This document shows, one piece after another, positions 16,332-24,729 of a stretch of 64,000 nucleotides of DNA. Every line of letters starts with the position of its first letter. Position 1 is the stretch's first letter. The notes under the pieces were generated by a model. The model was not told the DNA's origin, ran no database searches, and was given only the letters and a program-made list of their open reading frames with translations. The stretch is from NCBI GenBank assembly GCA_963791145.1, contig CAWBRT010000006.1:62001-126000 (forward strand). Direction: 5' to 3'. The position numbers and the translations under genes were made by a program. Source of the DNA: CAWBRT01 sp963791145 (GTDB lineage Bacteria > Acidobacteriota > Terriglobia > Terriglobales > Acidobacteriaceae).

Positions 16332-17471
16332 TTGCCTCTCATCAACTACATTACGCAGATTCAGTTCGATTTCGGCGCCGTCGGTCTGGTACGGCAGGAG
16401 TGCGGCCGGCTGGGCATCGGCAAGCCGCTGATCGTGACCGATACCGGAGTGCGGGCCGCCGGACTGCTCGACCGCCTGCTCTCCTGCCTGGCGGATATGA
16501 AGAGCATCCCCATCTACGACCAGACCCCCTCGAACCCGACCGAAGCCGCGGTGCGGGCGGCCGCGGCTGTGTACACGGCTAACGGCTGCGATGGACTTAT
16601 CGGCCTGGGAGGGGGATCACCGATTGACTTGGCCAAGGGAGTCGCCGTCTGCACCATGCATCCGGGGCCATTGAAAACCTATGCGGCGATCGAGGGGGGA
16701 ATCCCCAAAATTACCTCAGCCACCGCCCCGGTCATTGCCATTCCCACCACCGCCGGCACCGGCAGCGAAGTGGGCAGAGCCGCGTTGATCATCCTCGAAG
16801 ATGGCCGCAAGGTCGCTTTGGTATCGCCTCACGTCATTCCCAAGTCGGCCATCTGCGATCCGGAGTTGACCTTCGGTCTGCCGCCGTTGCTGACGGCCGC
16901 CACCGGCATGGACGCCATCGCGCACTGCATCGAGACGTTTCTCTCGCCGGCCTTCAATCCTCCGGCGGACGGCATCGCGCTGGACGGCCTGTGGCGCGGC
17001 TGGGCACACGTCGAACGCGCCACCGCCGCGCCGCGCGATCGCGAGGCTCGCCTGAACATGATGAGCGCCTCCACCCAGGGAGCCCTGGCGTTTCAGAAGG
17101 GATTGGGCTGCGTGCATAGCATCAGCCATTCGATGGGCGGAGTCGATCCGCGCCTGCACCATGGGACGCTGAATGCGGTGCTGCTGCCGGCAGTCATTGA
17201 ATTCAACGCCGGCGCGGCTTCTGTCCGCGAAGGCCGGCGGCTGGAACGCATGGCCCAGGCCATGAACCTGTCAGGACCTGGCGAGATCCCTGGGGCGATC
17301 CGCGCCATGAATCGCCGCCTTGGCCTCGCTTCGGGATTGAGAGAGATGGGCGTGACGGAGGCGCAGTTCCCGCAGATCATCGACCGAGCGATGAAAGACC
17401 ATTGCCACCTGACCAATCCTCGCCAGGCAACGGCGGAGGATTACAGGCATCTGCTGGCGGCGTCGATGTAA
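16332..17471 (+). CDS. Iron-containing (group III) alcohol dehydrogenase
   Basis: The 379-residue protein is an NAD(P)-dependent group III alcohol dehydrogenase. Nucleotide-binding GGGSPIDLAKG, PTTAGTGSEVGRAA, the metal ligands in CDPELT, DAIAHCIETF, SISHSMGG and RLHHGTLNAVLLP are all present in the normal order and spacing. Length is normal. It probably interconverts an alcohol or hydroxy acid with its carbonyl in the cytoplasm; the substrate is not evident. The start is TTG at 16332, supported by AAGGAG five bases upstream and by the family N-terminus; upstream in-frame codons are not family-like. Confidence 0.9.
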   Translation: MPLINYITQIQFDFGAVGLVRQECGRLGIGKPLIVTDTGVRAAGLLDRLLSCLADMKSIPIYDQTPSNPTEAAVRAAAAVYTANGCDGLIGLGGGSPIDLAKGVAVCTMHPGPLKTYAAIEGGIPKITSATAPVIAIPTTAGTGSEVGRAALIILEDGRKVALVSPHVIPKSAICDPELTFGLPPLLTAATGMDAIAHCIETFLSPAFNPPADGIALDGLWRGWAHVERATAAPRDREARLNMMSASTQGALAFQKGLGCVHSISHSMGGVDPRLHHGTLNAVLLPAVIEFNAGAASVREGRRLERMAQAMNLSGPGEIPGAIRAMNRRLGLASGLREMGVTEAQFPQIIDRAMKDHCHLTNPRQATAEDYRHLLAASM

Positions 17472-17484
17472 CAGCAGAATGTTT

Positions 17485-17560
17485 CAAGGTTGCGAAGTTT
17501 CAAGGTTTCAGAGTCGTTTGTTCTGTTCGAAACCTTGAAAATCTGGAAACCTTGGAAACC
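17485..17560. repeat. GTTTCAAGG / CCTTGAAAC inverted array
   Basis: GTTTCAAGG units followed by GAAACCTTG units form opposing arms (for example CAAGGTTTC near 17500 and GAAACCTTG near 17530). It starts 14 bases after the alcohol dehydrogenase stop. Confidence 0.65.
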
Positions 17561-17670
17561 ACGGACCTGAAATCTGTTTCGCTTTTCCATTGGAACGGGG
17601 AAAAAAACACGTTGCCAACACTGGCAAACATCGGCACCTGCTTTTCGACGCCAAGCTCAACGCGGCCGGA

Positions 17671-17982
17671 ATGGAAGCTCAGAAGATAAAAGATGCATGC
17701 AACACAGAGAGGAAGGATGTGAGCGAATACGGCACTTTTTCAATTCGCGTGGTAGATGAGGACGGAAACGGCGTTAGCGGAGCCAAGGTTTCATACCAAT
17801 GCATGTCTGGTGTTGGAAACGAGCATACCAATAGTGATGGTCGGGCGGAGTTTGAGATCATCCAGTCGCCCCTGATGGGCGGGACATTCCCTATCACCAA
17901 GGTTTGGGTCAATAGCCATGAGGTATCGAACGATACGCTTTATCCCGAAGACGGTGATACGTTTACCTTTGTGTTGCCCTGA
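17671..17982 (+). CDS. Small protein with carboxypeptidase-regulatory/Ig-like beta-sandwich
   Basis: The protein is about 103 residues from the ATG at 17671; an in-frame TTG at 17590 would add 27. GTFSIRVVDEDGNGVSGAKVSY followed by NEHTNSDGRAEFEI is the pattern of a carboxypeptidase-D regulatory-like or transthyretin-like beta-sandwich, with the D-x-x-G-x-x-x-x-G-A turn. No signal peptide is visible from either start. Function is unknown. Its GC content is lower than that of its neighbours and it is bordered on both sides by TTGAAACC arrays, which may mark an insertion. Neither start has a good ribosome-binding site. Confidence 0.6.
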   Translation: MEAQKIKDACNTERKDVSEYGTFSIRVVDEDGNGVSGAKVSYQCMSGVGNEHTNSDGRAEFEIIQSPLMGGTFPITKVWVNSHEVSNDTLYPEDGDTFTFVLP

Positions 17983-17999
17983 GTTTGCAAGCAATAGAA

Positions 18000-18030
18000 T
18001 GCCCCACATCTGCTGCTCAGATATGGGGCA
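18000..18030. repeat. GTGCCCCA hairpin family, copy 1
   Basis: Arms TGCCCCACATCTG and CAGATATGGGGCA form a 13-bp stem with one mismatch and a five-base loop. It lies 17 bases after the preceding stop codon. There is no T-run, so it is not a classical terminator. Confidence 0.75.
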
Positions 18031-18043
18031 CACGCTTCAGGGT

Positions 18044-18144
18044 TACCTTGAAACCTTGAAACCTTGAAACCTTGAAACCTTGAAACCTTGAAACCTTGAA
18101 ACCTTGAAACCTTGAAACCTTGAAACCTTGAAACCTTGAAACCT
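18044..18144. repeat. TTGAAACC tandem array, about 12.5 units
   Basis: A near-perfect 8-bp tandem repeat of about 100 bases, ending nine bases before the stop codon of the minus-strand dehydrogenase gene, so it is its 3' flank. Confidence 0.9.
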
Positions 18145-18152
18145 TTCTTCCT

Positions 18153-19112
18153 CTACCAGGTTGTTCCCACCACCCGCACCGGCTTGCCATTCAGGAAAGC
18201 GCGCACGTCCTCCACCGCCTCGCCGTAGGCATTGCGCAGGCCTTCCGCCGTGACGTAGCCGAGGTGCGGCGTCAGCAGGGCATTGTCGAGCGACAGGAAC
18301 GGATGATTGGCCGGGATCGGCTCCTCGCTGTAGACGTCGATGGCAGCCCCGGCGATCTTGCGGTTCTTGAGCGTGTTGAACAGCGCCTGCTCGTCGACGA
18401 TAGGACCGCGCGAGGTGTTGATCAGGTAAGCGGTCGGCTTCATCAGCGACAGCTCGTGCGCGCCGATCAGCCCACGGGTGCGCTGGCTGAGCACCAGGTG
18501 TATGGTGACGAAATCCGAGCGCCGGAACAGTTCGTCCTTTTCCACGCGCTGCACACCGAGCGAAGCCGCGCGCTCGCTCGTGAGGTTCTGGCTCCAGGCG
18601 ATGACCTCCATCTTGAAGGCCTTGGCGATGGCCGCCACCTGGCTGCCCAGGCTGCCGAGACCGACCGTGCCCAGCACCTTGCCTTCGATGATGTTGCCCA
18701 GGGCCGTCTGCCAGCGTCCCTGGCGAATCGACTGGCTCTGCCCCACGATATCGCGCGCCAGCGCCAGAATCAGGCCCCAGGCCAGTTCCATGGTGCTGGA
18801 GTGAAGCATGTGCGTGCCGCAAAGCGGAATGCCGCGCTCCTCCAGCGCCTTGCTGTCGATCGAGACATTGCGCCAGCCGGTGGTGATCATCAGCTTCAGC
18901 TTGGGCAGCCGCTCGATCAGCGTGCGGGGAAACCTGGTCCGCTCGCGCATGGCCACGATGATTTCAAAATCGCGCAGCCGCTCCACCAACTGGTCTTCGT
19001 TGGTCAGCGTGTTGTGAAAGGTCTGCACCGTAACTTCGGGTTTTAAGCTGTCCCAATTTGCCAGGCTGAGCGCCGCATGCTGGTAGTCGTCGAGAATCGC
19101 CAGTCGCATCAT
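18153..19112 (-). CDS. D-2-hydroxyacid dehydrogenase family protein
   Basis: The 319-residue protein is an NAD-dependent D-isomer-specific 2-hydroxyacid dehydrogenase. The Rossmann loop GTVGLGSLGSQVA lies near residue 150. The substrate/catalytic residues appear in order: INTSRGPIVDE (Arg), AIDVYSEEPI (Glu) and LLTPHLGYVT (His). It would reduce a 2-keto acid or oxidise a D-2-hydroxy acid, or act as a phosphoglycerate-dehydrogenase-like enzyme; the exact substrate is not evident. The start is one of two adjacent ATGs at 19112/19109. It is flanked on both sides by TTGAAACC arrays and has no operon partner. Confidence 0.9.
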   Translation of the reverse strand: MMRLAILDDYQHAALSLANWDSLKPEVTVQTFHNTLTNEDQLVERLRDFEIIVAMRERTRFPRTLIERLPKLKLMITTGWRNVSIDSKALEERGIPLCGTHMLHSSTMELAWGLILALARDIVGQSQSIRQGRWQTALGNIIEGKVLGTVGLGSLGSQVAAIAKAFKMEVIAWSQNLTSERAASLGVQRVEKDELFRRSDFVTIHLVLSQRTRGLIGAHELSLMKPTAYLINTSRGPIVDEQALFNTLKNRKIAGAAIDVYSEEPIPANHPFLSLDNALLTPHLGYVTAEGLRNAYGEAVEDVRAFLNGKPVRVVGTTW

Positions 19113-19138
19113 TGATCTTGAGCCTTTCGCATAAGATA

Positions 19139-19278
19139 GGTTTCAAAGTTTCAGGGTTTCAGAGTTTCGCTGGATCTCCAGCTCGAAATAGCAAGGAGCC
19201 AAAGTTTAAAGCTGAGGAATCTTCACACTCTGAACCTTTGAAACCTTTGAAACCTTGAAACCTTGAAACCTTGAAACC
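19139..19278. repeat. GTTTCAAAG / CTTTGAAACC inverted array
   Basis: The left arm (GGTTTCAAAGTTTCAGGG and following) and the right arm (AACCTTTGAAACCTTTGAAA and following) are opposed across about 60 unrelated bases, giving a long imperfect hairpin upstream of the dehydrogenase gene. Confidence 0.7.
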
Positions 19279-19283
19279 TGCTC

Positions 19284-19499
19284 CTACTTCACCGCCATAA
19301 ACGAGTTTACTTCACCGTCGAAATAACAGAAGGGGCCCTCGCCGAGCTGCCAGAAAACCTGCATCCGTGCGGCGACGCGCATTCCTTCCCATTCCCGGTA
19401 ATCGAGACAAACGCCTGACCACGGCGTCAGGATCGATTGTTTGCCGACCATGCTCGGGCGCATGTGTGGTTCTCCTGCGCTTCTAGCGTGATGCACCAT
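19284..19499 (-). pseudogene. Remnant of a DUF6544/DUF6920-type protein (C-terminal part only)
   Basis: The frame encodes 71 residues whose second half, from ILTPWSGVCLDYREWEGMRV to LGEGPFCYFDGEV, resembles the C-terminal end of the DUF6544/DUF6920 family (TPW-G-x-x-x-DYRE-x-x-G-x-R, then PEGPF-x-Y). The expected large N-terminal part is not found upstream on the minus strand; instead a CTAGAGC-bounded repeat occupies that position. I therefore read it as a truncated gene. It could still be translated as a small protein. Family assignment rests on a short pattern. Confidence 0.5.
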
Positions 19500-19518
19500 C
19501 TTTGGTGCAACTATTTAC

Positions 19519-19634
19519 AGCGGTTCAAGGGATGATGTATCCCGAAGCCGGTGCTGATCGGCCGTTGCGACCATCAGGGAGCAACGGCACGCCGCGAGAT
19601 CGACAGGATACGGTTTCCCTGGAACCGCTCTAGC
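19519..19634 (-). repeat. CTAGAGCGG element, divergent inverted copy
   Basis: Ends AGCGGTTCAAGGGA and TCCCTGGAACCGCT are inverted repeats (13 of 14). The right end continues into CTAG. Read on the minus strand it resembles the elements at 13816 and 30555. It lies just upstream of the DUF6544-like remnant. Confidence 0.6.
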
Positions 19635-19798
19635 GCACTGGAACTGGCCTCCTGTGGAAAACTTATCCGCTGTCCCAACCCTGGACACGGTGTCCAGATT
19701 CCCAACACCTTAGACCGTCTAAGTTACTGATGCCAAAGGAGTAAATTACGGCATCAAGAATGCTTTATGGGGAGCTGCCCTAGTGAGGAGCAACGTGC

Positions 19799-20155
19799 AT
19801 GAGCAATCAGGCGGAAATCAGCAACCAGCTCCAAACCCCGGTACCATACCTGCAAACGATTCCGGGACGCAAGGTCAAACGACTTATTCCCCTTCCCCCG
19901 AAGGTCCGCGGGCCGGTTTTGGTCGGCGAGCGCAAGCGGGGGCAGTGTTTCCTGATCGCCAGATGGCAACGCAAGGTCTGGTTCTTCGCCCTGGATAACG
20001 AGAACAAATGGACGCCTCTGCGGTTCCTGATGCCGGACGAGCTGCCGAACTACGAGTTCGCTCCCAAGCTGGAACTGGTGAGGCGGGATATAACGGAGGC
20101 TGCGTCCACCGCCACCCCGGAGGCGTTGGCCAGTGGCGCTGCTTCGGCAGAATGA
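19799..20155 (+). CDS. Hypothetical protein, 118 residues
   Basis: I do not recognise the family. The protein has a compact basic central part (GRKVKRLIPLPPKVRGPVLV, then RKRGQCFLIARWQRKVWFFALDNENKW) that reads like a small beta-barrel, and an Ala/Ser/Thr-rich tail. There is no signal peptide or membrane segment. A strong GAGGAG site lies eight bases before the ATG at 19799, which makes this a convincing gene. It is convergent with the histidine kinase gene downstream. Confidence 0.75.
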   Translation: MSNQAEISNQLQTPVPYLQTIPGRKVKRLIPLPPKVRGPVLVGERKRGQCFLIARWQRKVWFFALDNENKWTPLRFLMPDELPNYEFAPKLELVRRDITEAASTATPEALASGAASAE

Positions 20156-20248
20156 AACACCAAGACAGAGCGCAGGCAAGAGTGGTTTACTTTTCTTAGT
20201 TTCGGCTTCGATCTTCTGATGTGCGTGAGGAGCAGGCGCCGTTTTTCG

Positions 20249-21760
20249 CTATGCCGAGCAGCGGAAAGCGGCGCCGTTTGCTTCCGGTCCCGCCGACTGC
20301 GAGGACGAGGACCGTTCCGAGGGTAAGACCACGCTCACGACGGTTCCGGTTTTGTCGCCGCCGGAGTTGGAGCGCACGCGCACGGTGCCGCCGTGCTGCT
20401 TGGCAATCTGTTGCGTCACCCACAGGCCCAGTCCCGTGCCAGTGTCCTTCTTGGTGGTGAAGAACGGCTCGAAGACGTGCGGCAGAACCTCGCGCGGTAT
20501 GCCGCCGCCGTTGTCGGCGATGGTGATGCGCACCGCCCGGCCGCAGTGCCGGGCTAGCCGCGAGATGCGCAGCCTGATCGTGCCGCCCGGGGCGACGGCG
20601 TCGGTGCTGTTGGCGACCAGGTTACAGACGATCTGCCGGAGTTCGCCGAGGTAGCCGGTAACGATGGCGCCTTCCTCGTACTGCTTGACGACGGTAATGT
20701 CTTTCTGCTGCAGCTTGCGCTCCAGCAGTTCCAGCGCTTCATCGACCAGGGTTGCCGCCTGCACCGTAGTAGGCGCGGTGTTGCCGCGGTGGAATCCCAG
20801 CGTGTGGCTGGCGATCTGCGAAATGCGCTGAACCTCCCGCTCCGCCTGGCGCAGGTATCCGTGCAAATTGGGTGCCAGTTGCGTGTTCGTCTCGATGAGA
20901 TACAGGGCGTTGGAGATGACGCTCAGTGGGTTGTTGATTTCGTGCGCGATGGTCGTCGCCAGCCGTCCCACCGACGCCAGCTTCTCGCTCTTCAGCAGCG
21001 CCTCCTCGGCCAGCTTCTGCTCGGTGATGTCCAGTGAAATCCCGCCCAGCAGGCGTCGGCCCGTCCGGTCGACAAAAGGAAATTTGATGACCAGCCACCA
21101 GCTCTGGCCGCCGTCAAATGCCGGTGCCTGCATCACGAATTGCGCCGCCTGACCGTGCGCGAGCACTTCCTGGTCCTGCTCTCCGATCTCGCGCGCCACC
21201 TCCTCGGGGAAGATGTCTTGATCGGTTTTCCCGATCGGATCTTTGGCGGGCGCAAGCGCCGGTTGACCACGCTCGGTGAAGTAAACGTAACGGCCCGCGG
21301 TATCTTTCAGGTAGGCCCTTCCCGGCATGTGTTCCATGAATTCCCGGAAGAGCAACTGAACCTCTTTCAGGCTCTCCTCGTGCTCGCGATCCGAACGGAA
21401 CTGGCGCTGCTCGATCAGCCAGCAGACGAGGGCGAAGGACGAGCAGAAGAAGAAGCCGCGAAGCACGTCTTCACGCGTGCCGAACAGCGTATATAAGGGT
21501 GCCACCAGGAAGTAATCGGCCGAAGCGGCGGATAAGAATGTGGCAAAGAGTCCGGAGCGAAAGCCGAACAGCCCGGTCGAGATCAGGATGGCGGGATAGA
21601 AGAACAGGTAGGGAGTAACATAGCTCGTCGGCCGCAGCCACAAGCTCACCACGGTACTCATTCCAACCACGATAAGGGAGATTCCGTAGCGCACCCAGGC
21701 AGGGGCTCGTCGGCCGCGATCGATCAGGCCGAGCACAGCGGTGAGCAGCTTTTCACGCAT
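20249..21760 (-). CDS. DUF4118-PAS sensor histidine kinase
   Basis: The 503-residue protein has three or four transmembrane helices of the DUF4118 type at residues about 20-115 (ISLIVVGMSTVVSLWL, PYLFFYPAILIS, FFFCSSFALVCWLI), a PAS domain (about 135-255, ending GGISLDITEQK), a HisKA dimerisation domain with AHEINNPL (His273), and an ATPase domain with the N box LVANSTDAV, DNGGGIP, FFTTKKDTGTGLGL. It autophosphorylates and would pass phosphate to a partner receiver. No response regulator is adjacent, although two orphan receivers lie 5-9 kb away. A CRP/FNR-like palindrome is 150 bases upstream of the start. Confidence 0.92.
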   Translation of the reverse strand: MREKLLTAVLGLIDRGRRAPAWVRYGISLIVVGMSTVVSLWLRPTSYVTPYLFFYPAILISTGLFGFRSGLFATFLSAASADYFLVAPLYTLFGTREDVLRGFFFCSSFALVCWLIEQRQFRSDREHEESLKEVQLLFREFMEHMPGRAYLKDTAGRYVYFTERGQPALAPAKDPIGKTDQDIFPEEVAREIGEQDQEVLAHGQAAQFVMQAPAFDGGQSWWLVIKFPFVDRTGRRLLGGISLDITEQKLAEEALLKSEKLASVGRLATTIAHEINNPLSVISNALYLIETNTQLAPNLHGYLRQAEREVQRISQIASHTLGFHRGNTAPTTVQAATLVDEALELLERKLQQKDITVVKQYEEGAIVTGYLGELRQIVCNLVANSTDAVAPGGTIRLRISRLARHCGRAVRITIADNGGGIPREVLPHVFEPFFTTKKDTGTGLGLWVTQQIAKQHGGTVRVRSNSGGDKTGTVVSVVLPSERSSSSQSAGPEANGAAFRCSA

Positions 21761-21910
21761 TTGTAATCAGTATCACCCCGGGAAAGTGCTAATGAGCAAC
21801 GTCAAAGTAAACGGCGGAAGGCAGGGCGATGGTGCTTCTTACCGCCCTGGATGCTTAGGATACACCATCCCGCCCTAGTTGAAGAATAAGGTCATTACCT
21901 GAGTTTAACA

Positions 21911-21928
21911 TGTGACGAACGTCACTTG
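21911..21928. promoter_or_regulatory. CRP/FNR-like palindrome upstream of the histidine kinase gene
   Basis: TGTGACGAACGTCACTTG contains TGTGA-N6-TCACT, one mismatch from the CRP consensus. A second half-site GATGTGACA follows. It lies upstream of the minus-strand kinase gene and just downstream of the gene ending at 22010. Confidence 0.4.
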
Positions 21929-22009
21929 TTGATGTGACAATTCCGGAGCGCTATTCTGCCCACCCCGCGGATAGAGGCGGCAAAAGGTGAGTTGCTGTTG
22001 TGGCGGGAG

Positions 22010-22282
22010 TCAGGCCGCTTTGTTGGCAAAAGATTTGACCGGTTCGGCGGCCGGGAAGCTCTCGATTTTTTTGCTTTCGGCGGGCGCATCGGCGATGCGC
22101 TTCATCTGGCGCCAGTCGTAGGGAAATTCTTTGCCGCATTCCAGGCAGACAACGTACATCCCGGTCAAGCCGGCGGCCGCGGGACGCCTCCCGTCCTTGG
22201 GGGTCAGCGGGAAGCTGTAGTTGTTGTGCAGGCAGCCGAACATCATTGACCAGAAGGCCGAAAGTGCCTTGGTGAAACTCAT
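22010..22282 (-). CDS. Hypothetical protein with a CxxC motif
   Basis: The 90-residue protein has MYVVCLECGKEFPYDWRQMK in the middle: a CxxC pair followed by EFPYDW, resembling half of a zinc ribbon. The first 20 residues are mildly hydrophobic and aromatic (LSAFWSMMFGCLHNNYSF). I do not recognise a named family; similar short proteins are common in soil Acidobacteria, from memory. AAGGA lies six bases before the ATG. It is followed by the kinase gene on the same strand after 249 bases. Confidence 0.7.
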   Translation of the reverse strand: MSFTKALSAFWSMMFGCLHNNYSFPLTPKDGRRPAAAGLTGMYVVCLECGKEFPYDWRQMKRIADAPAESKKIESFPAAEPVKSFANKAA

Positions 22283-22508
22283 GCTGTTGTCCTTGGCCGG
22301 CTCCCGAGAAGAATAGATTCCTGTGCAGTAGCAAAGGTTTGTCCGCCGCTTCTGCTACTCCCGATGAATAATTCGTGAAAGAAAGCCAATAGCGAAGAAG
22401 GAATGTACGGAAGAAAGTCGGCGTGAAAAGGAAGGGTAAAGGCTCAACGCGCGTCCGTCTGCGCCGCGAGCGCGGCGGCTGCCGGTGCGTTCCACGGCGC
22501 CGAACCGG

Positions 22509-22760
22509 TTATGCCTCGGTGGTCGACTTATGGCTTTTGCACTTGCTGATGATTGCCGCGCGCAGGCGAGTTCGCAACTCGTCCGGCAATTCGAACAGTT
22601 GCGAGTCGCGGTAGATCTCGATGGTGCGCTTGGTGGTGTTACAGACAACGTAGCAGTTGTGACACCACTGTAAGTGCTCTTCCAACTCGGCCCGCGTGCG
22701 CGCGTCCATGGTGTTGTCCAGGTAATCCGTCAGCTCCTGCAAAAACTCAGAGCAAGTCAC
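22509..22760 (-). CDS. Anti-sigma factor, zinc-finger (zf-HC2) type, without membrane segment
   Basis: The 83-residue protein has the zf-HC2 pattern of anti-sigma factors: ELTDYLDNTMDARTRAELEEHLQWCHNCY (H-x3-C-x2-C). It binds zinc and probably sequesters the sigma factor encoded immediately upstream. Unlike most such proteins it ends after about 80 residues with no transmembrane helix, so it is a soluble type that may sense redox state directly. The GTG start overlaps the TGA of the sigma gene by four bases (GTGA), so the two are translationally coupled. Confidence 0.88.
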   Translation of the reverse strand: MTCSEFLQELTDYLDNTMDARTRAELEEHLQWCHNCYVVCNTTKRTIEIYRDSQLFELPDELRTRLRAAIISKCKSHKSTTEA

Positions 22761-23386
22761 TGTCTGCTATCTCCATTGCGACGCTTAAAGAATTTGTTCA
22801 ACCGCTCGCGAAGCTGCAACCGTGCGCGCAACAACCGCGATTTTACCGCTGGAATACTCAAACTCAAAGCCTCAGCCGTTTCTTCCGTGCTCAATCCCTC
22901 AACATCGCGCAGCACAAATACCGTGCGGAAACCCGGCGGCAAGCCTGCTATGGTTTTGCTGAGAATGTCCTTCAGCTCGGCTTGCGTGTACAACTGCTCC
23001 GGGTTGGGAGCCCAGTCCGCGACCTCCCGCGGCATGGAATCCTCTTCCGTCTGCACGTTCTCATCGAGCGAAACCATCCGTTCCGGACGGCGCCGCCGCA
23101 GGCGCATCAGCGCCTCATTGACGGCGATGCGCACCAGCCAGGTATAAAACTTGGACTGCCCCTGAAACTGTCCCAGGTTCTGGAAAGCCTTCAGGAACGC
23201 ATCCTGTACCACATCCTCGGCATCCTCGCGATTCTGCGTGATGTGCTGAGCGATGCGGAATACATTCCGGTCATAGCGCCGGACCAGCTGCTCGAAGGCG
23301 GCAACATCCCCGCCTCGGGCGGCTCCTACCAGCAAAGACTCGTCATCGTTTACTGGTTCGCCTACTTTGATGGCATTGGTTCTCAT
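22757..23386 (-). CDS. ECF-type RNA polymerase sigma factor
   Basis: The 209-residue protein is an extracytoplasmic-function (RpoE-like) sigma factor. Region 2 is FEQLVRRYDRNVFRIAQHIT, EDAEDVVQDAFLKAFQNL and FYTWLVRIAVNEALMRLRRRRPE. Region 4 is IAGLPPGFRTVFVLRDVEGL, STEETAEALSLSIPAVKSRLLRARLQLRE. It directs transcription of a stress regulon, held in check by the downstream zinc-finger anti-sigma protein. The start is ATG 23386, preceded by a 250-base region that should hold the promoter. The region 2-4 linker is longer than average and acidic. Confidence 0.93.
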   Translation of the reverse strand: MRTNAIKVGEPVNDDESLLVGAARGGDVAAFEQLVRRYDRNVFRIAQHITQNREDAEDVVQDAFLKAFQNLGQFQGQSKFYTWLVRIAVNEALMRLRRRRPERMVSLDENVQTEEDSMPREVADWAPNPEQLYTQAELKDILSKTIAGLPPGFRTVFVLRDVEGLSTEETAEALSLSIPAVKSRLLRARLQLRERLNKFFKRRNGDSRQ

Positions 23387-23636
23387 GTCGATTCAGGAAT
23401 TTCCAGACCTGCGGTCGAAACTGACATCCCGTCAAATCTAGATTCGATTGTATAGGTTTTGGCCCCTTTGAACCGGAAGAAAATCTTGCCCCGCCCCCGG
23501 CCCTGGCCGAAACCGGCTTCCATGACATTCTACCCTTAGCAATGCCACGGGGTTATGAACATTGGTGCCCGGTCCCAGGTCTGGACTTTGTTTACCGGCA
23601 AAGCAATTCTATAATCAGCAAAACAGACGGGAGAAG

Positions 23637-24695
23637 ATGGTGGAAGAAAATTTGGCGAAAGCGGCTGAGAAGCTGGCCACCCAACTGACAGGGCGTTGGA
23701 GCGAAGAACTGCGGCGCGGCCTTGCCGAAGAGCTGCAGCCGGTTCTCGCGGTCGAACTGCGCAATGCCGGAGACGACGCCATGCTTTCCTTCGCCTCTAA
23801 CCTGACCCGCCTGCTGCAGGCTCCCAACCAGATGGAGATATTGAACGTTCTGCTGGATGTGACGCAGGACCTGGCCCCGCACGCCGGACTTCTGGTGCTG
23901 CGCGGCGGCTCCTTTGTCGGCTGGCAGTCGCGCGGAATTCGCGATGCGGCGGCCTTTACCCGGCTCTCCATTCCCGCGGGCGAGCCCATGATGACGAGGC
24001 TGGCTCAGACGCGCCAGCCCATCCCGGTGCAGGCCGGCGAGCTGGGCGCGGCGTTTGCCGCCGCTGCCGGCGAGATCCATCTGCTGCCGTTGTTGATTCG
24101 TGACCGCCTGGCCGGAGTGCTTTGCGCCGACACGGCGGGAATCTCCTCGCGCGTGGAGGCCCTGCAGGCTTTCACGCTGGCTGCCTGTCTGGCGGTGGAG
24201 GCAACTTCGCAACGCAAGCCTGTTGGATCGGTTGTCTCCCAGCCGCTGCCGCCGGAAGCTCCGGCCCTGCGGGTTGCGCCCGCCTCCGAAGGAGTCCCCG
24301 CCGAGCAGCCCATGCCCGCGGCCCCCGGTTCCGAACGCGCGGCCGCCTATGCGCAGCCGGCCGCCAGGGCCCAGGCCGCCGCCAGAGGGGTTCCGCTGCC
24401 CGGCACGGTGGTGGCGATGCCGGTCTCAGCCGACAGCGACGAGCACGTCAAGGCCAAGCGCTTCGCCAAGCTGCTGGTGGAGGAGATTCAGCTCTACAAC
24501 CAGGCCAAGGTGGCCGAAGGCCGGACCAGGCGCGATCTTTACGACCGCTTGCGCGGCGACATCGAAAAAAGCCGCGCCGCTTACCAGAAACGGTATGGCG
24601 GCGTGATTCGCGACGCCGATTATTTCACCGACGCTCTGATCAGAATCCTGGCGGCTAACGACCGCGCGCTACTTGGCAGCAGCTTCCCGGGTTAA
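23637..24695 (+). CDS. GAF-like domain protein of unknown role
   Basis: The 352-residue protein has an N-terminal helix pair (MVEENLAKAAEKLATQL), then a GAF-like region at residues about 40-190 (FASNLTRLLQAPNQMEILNV, GLLVLRGGSFVGWQSRGI, LLPLLIRDRLAGVLCADTAG), a Pro/Ala-rich linker and a conserved-looking C-terminal helical part (KAKRFAKLLVEEIQLYNQAKV, then RDLYDRLRGDIEKSRAAYQKRYG). There is no output domain. It may be a scaffold or sensor; function is unknown. GGGAGA precedes the ATG at 23637. The lytic transglycosylase gene follows after 34 bases, so the two probably form an operon. Confidence 0.75.
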   Translation: MVEENLAKAAEKLATQLTGRWSEELRRGLAEELQPVLAVELRNAGDDAMLSFASNLTRLLQAPNQMEILNVLLDVTQDLAPHAGLLVLRGGSFVGWQSRGIRDAAAFTRLSIPAGEPMMTRLAQTRQPIPVQAGELGAAFAAAAGEIHLLPLLIRDRLAGVLCADTAGISSRVEALQAFTLAACLAVEATSQRKPVGSVVSQPLPPEAPALRVAPASEGVPAEQPMPAAPGSERAAAYAQPAARAQAAARGVPLPGTVVAMPVSADSDEHVKAKRFAKLLVEEIQLYNQAKVAEGRTRRDLYDRLRGDIEKSRAAYQKRYGGVIRDADYFTDALIRILAANDRALLGSSFPG

Positions 24696-24729
24696 ATTGA
24701 GCAGCCGGAGCGTTGTTTCACGGAAGGCG

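Noticed and set aside
18044..18144. CRISPR-like array of evenly spaced repeats
   Set aside because: The 8-bp units are contiguous with no spacers and no cas genes nearby; it is a simple tandem repeat.
18043..18822. An open frame on the minus strand ending in repeated FQGFKVSR units
   Set aside because: The repeated peptide is only the translation of the TTGAAACC tandem array, and the rest overlaps the D-2-hydroxyacid dehydrogenase in the wrong frame.
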